The notes under the pieces: model-generated | Database searches by the model: none | What the model was told of the DNA's origin: nothing | The model's input: the letters and a program-made list of their open reading frames with translations, nothing else | In this document: piece after piece, positions 24,909-31,812 of the stretch | How the letters are laid out: each line of letters begins with the position of its first letter | How positions within the stretch are numbered: position 1 is the first letter of the stretch | From: Candidatus Desulfacyla euxinica | Lineage (GTDB): Bacteria; Desulfobacterota; DSM-4660; Desulfatiglandales; Desulfatiglandaceae | Direction: 5' to 3' | NCBI GenBank assembly: GCA_014382715.1 | Contig: JACNJD010000207.1 | Span: 1-32,838, forward strand | DNA length: 32,838 nt | Translations under genes and position numbers: made by a program

Positions 24909-25955
24909 TCAGATAAAGGATACTGAAGCTCGGTCGTTTTGGTGTCCATCTTTCGGGTCTCCGTATTTTTGAAATGCTTGATTTACTCTGTCCAAAGCTG
25001 CCTGCTCCGGTCCGTCTTGGGGTAATGGATCGCACCGACGGGCCAGTTCCGTTGTGAGTACCAAAACTTCGTCATATGCTAAACCTTGATTAATCTTTTG
25101 ACAGCAGTATCTAAAAAGGTCTGTATGCTTCCATCCATTGGGGATGCCGGCCTTGAACCATTTTGCCGGGTCTACACGTTCTCTACTGTTCCTTACCGGT
25201 TCCGTTTTCTTCAGATCCCATGCCTCTATCAATGTATCCAGTGTTGCCTCGATTACCTTTTCGATGTTTGCCAGTGCCGCCCACCGGTCACTGTACGGAT
25301 CTTTAAAACCCGATGTCGGATCAAGAAATAGAGTGTGTCCATCTTTCGCAGCCCTCCCCTGGAATGGCAGCCCTATGAGGTTTCCCAACCCTTTACCAGA
25401 TAGCTGGTCCTGGTTCGGGAATAGTCGATCAAAACTGGATAGCTCAACATCGTCACCGATGACACCGGCCTCAGCCAGTAGAGCAAAGGCAACCGACCGG
25501 GCCTTCCATGCGGGTACTGCCTCGTGAAAGAATATATAAGAATGGTAACCCTTGCCTGACTTGGATCTGAGGCTATAGGTAGCGATATTCTGCACCTCAC
25601 AAACTTCGCGAAATGCTCTGACGTCGGTTAGTGGGTTCCGGTTGCCATCGTGGTTATCAAGGTCTGAAACGACAAAATGGCAGGTATTGTTTTCTAATAA
25701 GGGGTAGGTGCCTAAGATGTCCCTACCTTCAAAATGTTTCACAATAAGCTGATCTGACAACGGGATATAGTCAGTATTCTTGCAATCCATACAGGCATTG
25801 GGAATTTTACCTTTCAAGCAAAGATCCCTTTTCCATTCGTTTCGGCACATTGGGGAATACCCAGTACGCTCCCCTTCTTTTGACTTCCAGTAGCGAGGCA
25901 CCACGTCTTGACGCCCTTTAAACACCTCTCTAAATGTCCGAATCTTGCTATCCAT
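24909..25955 (-). CDS. TOTE-type archaeo-eukaryotic primase
   Basis: A 348-residue primase of the AEP superfamily, in the group named after TOTE conflict systems. A zinc-binding region with C37, C46, C55 and C58 comes first (GYSPMCRNEW, CMDCKN). The catalytic acidic pair is D98-x-D100 in VVSDLDNHD. SKSGKGYHSYIFF supplies H138, and DRLFPNQD...GLGNLIGLPFQG completes the fold. All key residues are intact. In mobile elements such enzymes prime DNA synthesis. The stop is TGA at 24909-24911, and the same frame continues directly into helicase sequence, so an ancestral primase-helicase fusion is likely. The start ATG has AAGGGAT about 11 bases upstream. Confidence 0.87.
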   Translation of the reverse strand: MDSKIRTFREVFKGRQDVVPRYWKSKEGERTGYSPMCRNEWKRDLCLKGKIPNACMDCKNTDYIPLSDQLIVKHFEGRDILGTYPLLENNTCHFVVSDLDNHDGNRNPLTDVRAFREVCEVQNIATYSLRSKSGKGYHSYIFFHEAVPAWKARSVAFALLAEAGVIGDDVELSSFDRLFPNQDQLSGKGLGNLIGLPFQGRAAKDGHTLFLDPTSGFKDPYSDRWAALANIEKVIEATLDTLIEAWDLKKTEPVRNSRERVDPAKWFKAGIPNGWKHTDLFRYCCQKINQGLAYDEVLVLTTELARRCDPLPQDGPEQAALDRVNQAFQKYGDPKDGHQNDRASVSFI

Positions 25956-26036
25956 ACTTATATTGATCCCTTAGATTGTGCAGCCACGCAGGCATCTCAT
26001 GGGCGGTCTGGCTTCCATCATGTTTATCCGGATGCA

Positions 26037-26327
26037 CTAATTAGATAATTCTTGAAGTTCTCGGTGAACTCTTCTGGTAGGACAGATCGTGTTATGAGAT
26101 ATTGCATAACTACTCCGCTCTTCAAGCCATCGAATCAGAGTGTCCACTGGATACACGACTTTTCTGCCTACTCGAAATCTGGGCGGTCCTTCGCCTGCAG
26201 AGTCGATATTCGCCATGTACTTTGCCGTAATAGCTCCGCCCGTGAATTCAGGAATCCTCCCACGGGCAACTATTGTTGAGGGCCACCGATCGACCATATT
26301 ATCAAGGCTACTGCTATGATTTTTCAT
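26037..26327 (-). CDS. AlpA/excisionase-like DNA-binding protein
   Basis: A 96-residue protein. I start at ATG 26327 because AAGGAG lies about 7 bases upstream; an in-frame TTG at 26345 has none. The centre contains a winged-helix pattern typical of AlpA and MerR-like excisionases: FTGGAITAKYMANIDSAGEGPPRFRVGRKVVYPVDTLIRWLEERS. Such proteins bend DNA for excision or activate element genes. Its place near the integrase and the attachment site supports the role of excisionase. Confidence 0.82.
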   Translation of the reverse strand: MKNHSSSLDNMVDRWPSTIVARGRIPEFTGGAITAKYMANIDSAGEGPPRFRVGRKVVYPVDTLIRWLEERSSYAISHNTICPTRRVHRELQELSN

Positions 26328-26449
26328 GCCATGCTCCTTTATCAATAATTCTTTTGGGAACTATTGTTATCACATGGCAGACAGGCTCTACTGTAGCCAA
26401 ATCGGTGTTTTCAGGTGCTTTATATATAAGTGTTTGGAATAAGGAGTGA

Positions 26450-27280
26450 TTATGACATGACAACGTTTGTTAAAGGATGAAAAAGGGGAGAATATTTAGG
26501 CAGTGGGGTGTAGCATGGAGACTTAAGCTCCATTTCACTTGGTTCAGGGTTTTTCAACGGCACGAACTGATATCTGCGGTAAAGCTCCTTCAAGAATCTC
26601 AAAGTATTACCACGAGCGATGTAATTTGTGTAGAATGTCCATTGAAGATCTCTTTCGAAGTTATCATTCGGTTTCATATGCTCTTCAAGGCCTGATCCAT
26701 AGTAGTAATCCAGTAACTTTATAACAGCGACAATAACCATTTTTTGATGAATATATTCACCCAGGATCTGTTCAATTTTCGTATATTCCTCGGGTAGTTT
26801 GATGCCAGACTTTTTCTGCCTTTCCTGGACCCAGTGTTTTATGAAAATGTAAAGGTGTAATGCCGATTGTTTGAATTCGACCCTGTCTACTGCAGAATAG
26901 TATGAGGATATGCGCCGGGGCTTCTTGCCAAGTGCATGATCGGGATTGTCAATGTTGGCTGGATGAATAAATTGTGAGAAAAAGGTGAGACCGAATAGCT
27001 CAGGGTCTTTTTCGGAGAATTCTTTTAGTTGAAGAAGAGTTTCTTGGCGGGGCCTGGAAATAAATGGTCGAATGGTGTCAAAACTTAGTTGATCAGGAGC
27101 CTTCTCTTCAAATTTAATCCATCTACTGTAAGAGGCTATAATTTTAACTCGCACCTTTTGAGGGAACTCGTTTAGCAAGAAAAGATTGGTCACAGAAATT
27201 TTCTTCTTTTGGACTCGCCTGACGATAGGGAGAGGGTGCTGTTCTTCAAGAAGTTTTTCGATTTCATCTTGTTCCGGCAA
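26450..27280 (-). CDS. Unrecognised protein beside the integrase
   Basis: I do not recognise this protein of about 276 residues. A TTG at 27280 has AAGGAG six bases upstream and is my preferred start; another TTG at 27319 would add 13 residues. It is rich in aromatic and charged residues and is predicted mostly helical, with ALHLYIFIKHWVQER and KMVIVAVIKLLDYYYGSGLEEH. There is no cysteine cluster, signal peptide or membrane anchor. It lies between integrase and excisionase on the same strand, the place of control or accessory genes. Confidence 0.68.
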   Translation of the reverse strand: MPEQDEIEKLLEEQHPLPIVRRVQKKKISVTNLFLLNEFPQKVRVKIIASYSRWIKFEEKAPDQLSFDTIRPFISRPRQETLLQLKEFSEKDPELFGLTFFSQFIHPANIDNPDHALGKKPRRISSYYSAVDRVEFKQSALHLYIFIKHWVQERQKKSGIKLPEEYTKIEQILGEYIHQKMVIVAVIKLLDYYYGSGLEEHMKPNDNFERDLQWTFYTNYIARGNTLRFLKELYRRYQFVPLKNPEPSEMELKSPCYTPLPKYSPLFHPLTNVVMS

Positions 27281-27363
27281 AAGTATCTCCTTATACACCG
27301 GGTTTTTCAAGGGAAACAATGGCCGCCCGCGTCAAACTCCAAACCTTCATTTGTAGCAGCTGA

Positions 27364-28578
27364 TCAATCCTCGGCTTCCTTCTTCATCGGCACAATCTTG
27401 ACCGTTTGCTTTCTCTCATTCAGCTTTTTTTCAAACCGCTTTATAGAACCTTTCAGAGAATCCGGGGCAAGATGTGCATAGCGCTGAACCATGGCTAAAC
27501 TCGCATGGCCCATCAATTTTTGAACTCTGTAGAGGTCCTCTCCCTCGGAAACCAGCCAGCTCGCGAAGCTGTGGCGTAATGAATGGAAAATGAGTTTTTG
27601 TCTCCTGTCCACTATGCCGTCATTAAATCCAAGATCTTTGACAGCCCTATTGAAGGCATTGGACACTTCTTTGATTTGTTTCCGATTCCGATCCTTAAAT
27701 ACAAACTCACGCGGGCGACCGTGAGGCAGTCGCTCAAACATTGCCCGAACCTTATTTGTCATAAAAGCCGTTCGATCCCCGCCCTTGGCGTCGAGGATAT
27801 CAATGGTCCCGCGATCGGTATGGACATCATTCCAGGTCAGAGAAAAGATCTCTCCTGCGCGCATCCCGGTGTGCAGGCTAAGCAAGGAGATGTCGTGAAG
27901 CTGCTGTGATCTCACGCTAAGGTCCTCAAGTAATAGGTCAGCCTCTTCGTAGGTCAGGAACCGGGTCCGTTTGTTGTCAATACGAGGCAACTTGACCTGT
28001 TTTGACGGGGAATTCTTATTGACAAGACCATCTCTCCGTCCTTGGTTCCAAATTTGTCGAAAGGTTGCAAAGACATATTGAAGCATCCGGGGGGCACGGC
28101 CTGCATCAAGCATGTTCTTTTTTACTCGCTCAAGGTGAAGAGGGCGAATATCTTTCAATGGCACGTCCTTCAGCACGGGGGAAAGCCAATTTCTGAAATG
28201 GGCATCTTCCTGGGCTACGGTCCTTTCCCCCTTTGTGTTCTGTAAGGGGAAATAGGCATTTTTAAAGTATTCACCAAAAGTGATGGCCTGTTTTTTCTTG
28301 AGAGCTTTGAGTTCTGTCCTTTTTCGCTTGGCATCCCTTCTCTCTTTCAAAGTGGTTTCGCCCTCACCTGTGGTCTGAGCCTGCTTGAGCCCTGCAAGAA
28401 CGAGGTTTGCCTTTTTGGCTGTCCACCCTTTAGAAGCCCACCCCAGACCTTCCTCTTTCCGCTTGCCGTTGAATTGGTAGTAAATTGCAAAATACTGGTC
28501 AAACTTAATACCATGCTTCCGGGTTTTATGTTTCCTGTATCTGACTCCCGGATAATCAGACCTTATCCACTTGCTCAT
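27364..28578 (-). CDS. Tyrosine-recombinase integrase
   Basis: A 404-residue phage-type integrase. An arm-binding N-terminal part (to about 75) is followed by a core-binding SAM-like domain (about 98-185). The catalytic domain has R240 (HTGMRAGEI), K265, H332-x-x-R335 (HSLRHSFAS), H358 (LMGHAS) and the nucleophile Y367 (VQRYAHL). The full set is intact, so it should be active. AGGAGG lies 7 bases before the ATG. The gene begins 158 bases from attR and reads inward, and a candidate arm site (28597-28622) lies in its promoter region, which would couple binding to its own expression. Confidence 0.96.
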   Translation of the reverse strand: MSKWIRSDYPGVRYRKHKTRKHGIKFDQYFAIYYQFNGKRKEEGLGWASKGWTAKKANLVLAGLKQAQTTGEGETTLKERRDAKRKRTELKALKKKQAITFGEYFKNAYFPLQNTKGERTVAQEDAHFRNWLSPVLKDVPLKDIRPLHLERVKKNMLDAGRAPRMLQYVFATFRQIWNQGRRDGLVNKNSPSKQVKLPRIDNKRTRFLTYEEADLLLEDLSVRSQQLHDISLLSLHTGMRAGEIFSLTWNDVHTDRGTIDILDAKGGDRTAFMTNKVRAMFERLPHGRPREFVFKDRNRKQIKEVSNAFNRAVKDLGFNDGIVDRRQKLIFHSLRHSFASWLVSEGEDLYRVQKLMGHASLAMVQRYAHLAPDSLKGSIKRFEKKLNERKQTVKIVPMKKEAED

Positions 28579-28596
28579 AAACCACCTCCTGGAAAG

Positions 28597-28622
28597 TTGT
28601 CCATGAATAGTCCATGAAATTT
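28597..28622 (+). promoter_or_regulatory. Candidate integrase arm site, right
   Basis: Matches 25 of 26 bases with 12314-12339 and starts 19 bases upstream of the integrase start codon. The rest of 28579-28736 is AT-rich with no gene. Confidence 0.6.
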
Positions 28623-28736
28623 GCCTGAAAATAAAGGGTGCTGTGTGACGCTATGGGAAGGATTATAGAGGATAAGTAACTAAAAAGTCAAGGTAAAAAT
28701 GTAGATAAATGAAGTTATGGGAAGTATCCTTTAACA

Positions 28737-28792
28737 GACTTCTAATCCGCAGGCCGCACGTTCGAGTCGTGCCAGGCGCGCCAGTAATATCA
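28737..28792 (+). repeat. attR: 56-base direct repeat, tRNA-Arg remnant
   Basis: The original 3' part of tRNA-Arg from the anticodon stem on, without the 5' half, so it is not a functional tRNA. Identical to 12210-12265. Confidence 0.97.
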
Positions 28793-28793
28793 G

Positions 28794-28827
28794 AGGGTTA
28801 GCGATCATTGCTAACCCTTTTCTTTTG
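28794..28827 (+). terminator. Original tRNA-Arg terminator, now separated from its gene
   Basis: AGGGTTAGC (28794-28802) pairs perfectly with GCTAACCCT (28810-28818) and is followed by a T-rich tail. Before integration it would have stood directly after tRNA-Arg. Confidence 0.88.
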
Positions 28828-28899
28828 GTGAATTGCAACGGCGGGTGCTTCTTTAGAATCTAACTCGTTATTTTTCTGATCGCCGGGAAGTATTAGGAA

Positions 28900-28983
28900 T
28901 CAGTGTTTAATAAGGCCCAAGCCGAACCCACACAACAAAATGACAACCACTATTCCGGTTATTATTAACTCTTGAATCATCAT
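28900..28983 (-). CDS. Possible 27-residue single-span membrane peptide
   Basis: A short frame from tandem ATGs at 28983 encodes one strongly hydrophobic segment (IITGIVVVILLCGFGLGL) flanked by MMIQE and a C-terminal KH. The composition fits a single membrane helix. The ribosome site is weak (GAAGAAG, about 9 bases upstream). No family is recognised. Chance cannot be excluded for so short a frame. It lies in an otherwise empty region between the element and the next gene. Confidence 0.35.
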   Translation of the reverse strand: MMIQELIITGIVVVILLCGFGLGLIKH

Positions 28984-29164
28984 CACCGGTCTTCTTCAGG
29001 AAAGTTTCTTGAATGCAATCTGCTTGATCGTCCCATGTATTGTATATCGATCAATTTATTGAGTTTCCCACATTTTTTTGATATAAATGAGAATATGGAT
29101 TTTTCCGGTTGTAAGTAATTTTTGTGAGCCCCATTTTTAGTAATTTATCCATACCTGGCCTAAA

Positions 29165-29392
29165 ATGAAAACTGAAGATAGAGAAGAACGTTTTGGGATT
29201 ATAGCTGAGAAGAAAGGGTATATCTCCTGGCCCAACCTATTGGAGGCATTGGAAATGCAAATTGAAGAAAACACCAAGAAGGGAGAAGCCCGGTTTATTG
29301 GTGATATCTTGTGTGATTTGAAATTTCTGACGAAATTGCAGGTCAGGGATGTGCTTGAGTCAATGGAAAAAGTTACAGCAAGGGAGGAATAA
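29165..29392 (+). CDS. Small conserved protein of unknown function
   Basis: A 75-residue acidic protein: RFGIIAEKKGYISWPNLLEALEMQIEE, then FIGDILCDLKFLTKLQVRDVLESM. The pattern (early GxIAxxKGYI, later IGxIL...FLT..QV..VL) resembles the short N-terminal domain of type II secretion and pilus ATPases (MshEN-like), found also as stand-alone proteins. That assignment is tentative. The ribosome site is weak. It is a single gene facing the minus-strand tRNA terminator. Confidence 0.7.
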   Translation: MKTEDREERFGIIAEKKGYISWPNLLEALEMQIEENTKKGEARFIGDILCDLKFLTKLQVRDVLESMEKVTAREE

Positions 29393-29431
29393 GAACGGGT
29401 CAAGCAATTATGCCAACGTTGCAAAGTGAAG

Positions 29432-29470
29432 AAAAAAAGGGGTTAGCATTTTGTTTCAAATGCTAACCCC
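29432..29470 (-). terminator. Terminator of tRNA-Glu
   Basis: A 13-base perfect stem (GGGGTTAGCATTT with AAATGCTAACCCC, 29439-29470). On the minus strand it is followed by T7. Its stem contains the same GGGTTAGC core as the tRNA-Arg terminator. Confidence 0.9.
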
Positions 29471-29478
29471 AAACATTC

Positions 29479-29556
29479 TGGCGTCCCCAACCGGATTCGA
29501 ACCGGTGTTGCCGGCGTGAAAGGCCAGTGTCCTGGACCTGACTAGACGATGGGGAC
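29479..29556 (-). tRNA. tRNA-Glu (anticodon TTC)
   Basis: A 78-base cloverleaf with encoded CCA. Acceptor GTCCCCA pairs with TGGGGAC. The anticodon loop is CTTTCAC, and the T arm CCGGTTCGAATCCGG is intact. Confidence 0.96.
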
Positions 29557-29660
29557 GCAAGGCTGATGCCGTTGCTGTAAAATGGTCACCGCCGAGGTTG
29601 TGCTACCTCAGATAAGGTCCTATTGTTGCTTCAATTTGCATAGCTGCAACAGAACTTATT

Positions 29661-29689
29661 ATATTAACTAATAACCACTCTCTTGTCAA
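29661..29689 (-). promoter_or_regulatory. Promoter of tRNA-Glu
   Basis: On the minus strand TTGACA (29689-29684), 17 bases, TAATAT (29666-29661). It predicts a precursor leader of about 100 bases before the tRNA. Confidence 0.75.
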
Positions 29690-29761
29690 AGGATTTTTTT
29701 CTGTGAAGGATAATCAGCGCACCACCGGGGATGGAAACAGGGTGGAAGAATAGATTTCCCA

Positions 29762-29796
29762 AAAGAAAAAGGGGCTGGCTGATATCAGCTAACCCC
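29762..29796 (-). terminator. Terminator of initiator tRNA
   Basis: GGGG and CCCC close a stem with TGGCTGATATCAGCTA, followed on the minus strand by TTTTTCTTTT. It again shows the GGGTTAGC type of stem. Confidence 0.88.
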
Positions 29797-29808
29797 TTGA
29801 AATTGTTT

Positions 29809-29885
<77 letters not shown>

Positions 29886-29895
29886 GCAATCCTGT

Positions 29896-29924
29896 AATAT
29901 AACGTCATGCGGTCGCTTTGTCAA
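29896..29924 (-). promoter_or_regulatory. Promoter of initiator tRNA
   Basis: On the minus strand TTGACA (29924-29919), 17 bases, TATATT (29901-29896), only about 10 bases from the tRNA 5' end. Confidence 0.8.
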
Positions 29925-29944
29925 ATAAAAAATTGCACTGAACT

Positions 29945-31141
29945 TCAGCAGACAAAAACCTTCAACGGTATCCGGCTGATCATCCGATGACCGGTTTCAG
30001 TGACGGTAAAGACGCTTTCAACGCCGGCACAGAACCGGTCTTTGAATACCATCTTGGGTTCGAGGGCGAATGTCATGCCCGTTTGTAGGGGGGCCTCGTC
30101 TTTTGCGCTGAGTATTGGCTGCTCGATCAATTCGTGACCGATTCCATGACCGATGAATTGAACCTTGTATCCCGGCGGTCCAAGATAAGGTGCGGCATAT
30201 CCCAGTTTTTCTGCCCTGGTCAGCGCTGTGTCGAACAGCTCTTTGATGGGAATGCCCGGTCTGACCCTGTCTAAGACGGTGTTGTGGATTTCAATGGTTG
30301 CAAGGGAGGCATCAAGTGCCTCTTCAGGCATGGAACCGATGGCAAACATCCGTGTCTCGTCCATATGAAATCCGTTGAAGACAGAGGCGATATCAATCAT
30401 GATAGGTTCATCAGGGGCGAGTTTTTTACTTCCCCCTCCCACAGGAAAGGCAGCAGATGTCCCCTGGCCGCTGGCAGGGGAATCCAGGAGGCCCACCATC
30501 CCGCCGCTACTCCCGCTCAGTACGTGCCAGGTGTAACCCTCTGTCTGATAATCCCTGACCCTCAGCCTGCCCCCATGGCCTATTTTTCGGGCATATGCCT
30601 CATACATCCCCCCAAATTCCATCTCGGTATAACCCGGCCGGATATTATTCCTGATATATTCAAAGATCCGTGAGGAGCGCTTTGCCGCCTTTTCCATCTG
30701 CTCAATCTCCCATGGGGATTTAATCATCCGGGTTTTGAGTATGGGGGGAGATCCGTCAAGAAAGTTCTGTTTTGGGAACAGTCCGCGATAGAATTCAAAT
30801 TCTTTTACAGGGACTACGTCTAATTCAAAGCCGAGAGTCTCGGGGAGGTGCCCGTAAAATTCAACGATTCGTCCCGGGACTTCTTTCGGGGATTCAATTT
30901 CGACTACATCCCTGATGGACGATTCCTCCCGGGCCCTCGGTATGTATTTCCTGATCAGGAGGAGGGGGTCTCCTTGTGCGGGTATGTAAAGGAACCCGTT
31001 TTGTGCTGTACCTGAAAGATAGAGGATGTCCACTCTCTGCACAACAAGGAGGCCGTCGATATCCTGTTTCTGCATCCTTCTTTGGATCTTGGTGATGCGG
31101 CTCTCTATTTCAGATGCCGGGATTTTGAATTCTTGTGGCAT
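29945..31141 (-). CDS. Xaa-Pro aminopeptidase-like metallopeptidase (M24 family)
   Basis: A protein of 398 residues from ATG 31141; a TTG at 31174 would add 11 residues, and neither has a strong ribosome site. The N-terminal creatinase-like domain covers about residues 15-140. The C-terminal pita-bread domain has the five metal ligands in order: Asp and Asp in MIDIASVFNGFHMDETRMF, His in GHGIGHEL, Glu in FALEPKMVF, Glu in GVESVFTVTETG. It should remove N-terminal residues before proline, or act on related peptides, in the cytoplasm. It is divergent from the RseC-like gene and starts upstream of a repeat-rich gap. Confidence 0.92.
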   Translation of the reverse strand: MPQEFKIPASEIESRITKIQRRMQKQDIDGLLVVQRVDILYLSGTAQNGFLYIPAQGDPLLLIRKYIPRAREESSIRDVVEIESPKEVPGRIVEFYGHLPETLGFELDVVPVKEFEFYRGLFPKQNFLDGSPPILKTRMIKSPWEIEQMEKAAKRSSRIFEYIRNNIRPGYTEMEFGGMYEAYARKIGHGGRLRVRDYQTEGYTWHVLSGSSGGMVGLLDSPASGQGTSAAFPVGGGSKKLAPDEPIMIDIASVFNGFHMDETRMFAIGSMPEEALDASLATIEIHNTVLDRVRPGIPIKELFDTALTRAEKLGYAAPYLGPPGYKVQFIGHGIGHELIEQPILSAKDEAPLQTGMTFALEPKMVFKDRFCAGVESVFTVTETGHRMISRIPLKVFVC

Positions 31142-31254
31142 TTCTTCAGATATTGGGGTTTGATTTTGAGTCAATTGATGTTATAGCATTCATATGAAAC
31201 TTGAAACTGAAAACTGTAAACTTGAAATCTACCTCTGGGTCGGAGAGGTCGTTT

Positions 31255-31294
31255 CCTTACGCCTTACGCCTTACGCCTTGCGCCTTGGGCCTTC
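31255..31294 (+). repeat. Seven-base tandem repeat
   Basis: Three exact CCTTACG units followed by CCTTGCG, CCTTGGG and a partial CCTTC. Just upstream (31194-31228) is a GAAACTTGAAACTG-type repeat also seen near 3911-3945. Confidence 0.85.
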
Positions 31295-31311
31295 AACATC
31301 ACGGAGTGTTC

Positions 31312-31767
31312 ATGGTCACGGAACAAGGCATTATTGAAGATGTGTCCGGGCGAAAGATCCTGGTTCGAATCAAGAAGAGTTCGGCCTGTGCAACCTGTGA
31401 ATCCCGCGGTGATTGTGGAGTGGATTCCGGCAAAAGTATGGTAGTCGAGGTAGCCAATGATCTCGGGGGAGGGAAGGGGGATCACGTTGAACTCAGTGTT
31501 CCTTCCGGTGCATTCTTGAAGCTCTCCCTCCTCGTTTACATCCTTCCCGTAGTGGCCCTCATTGCAGGCGCTTTTGCAGGAGGGGCGTTTGCCGGGGTTT
31601 TGCATGTGCCCCTTTCTTTGGCCTCTGTTATTGGCGGGTTTTTGGTCATGGGGATTACCTTTTATGCCCTCAAACGTTTTGACAGGTCTTTACGTGCAAG
31701 GAGTGAATTTCGCCCCCGGATGACACGTATTCTGCATCGTGTAGGATCCCTTCAAGGAGACGATTGA
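31312..31767 (+). CDS. RseC/MucC-like membrane protein
   Basis: A 151-residue protein from ATG 31312, with CGGAG about 8 bases upstream; the longer frame from 31201 would translate the tandem repeat and is rejected. The N-terminal part is a small beta domain with a cysteine motif C-x2-C-x5-C (CATCESRGDC). Two membrane segments follow (about residues 70-90 and 98-118), then a basic tail. This is the RseC/MucC architecture, linked in various bacteria to sigma-E control or to Rnf and electron-transfer complexes. Here the neighbouring gene encodes an iron-sulfur hydrogenase-like protein, so the redox association is attractive but unproven. Confidence 0.83.
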   Translation: MVTEQGIIEDVSGRKILVRIKKSSACATCESRGDCGVDSGKSMVVEVANDLGGGKGDHVELSVPSGAFLKLSLLVYILPVVALIAGAFAGGAFAGVLHVPLSLASVIGGFLVMGITFYALKRFDRSLRARSEFRPRMTRILHRVGSLQGDD

Positions 31768-31812
31768 TAAGGATCTTTTCGCTGTCAGGCCAACCCTTTT
31801 AGACTTGGGTAC

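Larger units (their letters stand above)
12210..28792. mobile_element. Integrative element (phage-satellite-like island) in tRNA-Arg
   Basis: Perfect 56-base direct repeats at 12210-12265 and 28737-28792 bound about 16.5 kb. Inside are a tyrosine integrase reading inward from the right end, an AlpA-like excisionase, a primase, a helicase, an XRE repressor and a terminase-small-subunit-like gene. These are the core genes expected of a phage satellite or integrative island. No capsid, portal, large terminase or conjugation genes are recognised. The left half holds cargo (surface proteins, a zinc-ribbon nuclease and a structured noncoding region). Several core genes carry lesions, so present mobility is uncertain. 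Confidence 0.93.

Noticed and set aside
22036-24911. Stop-codon reassignment in the element
   Set aside because: Other element genes end normally at TAA and TGA, so general recoding is not supported.
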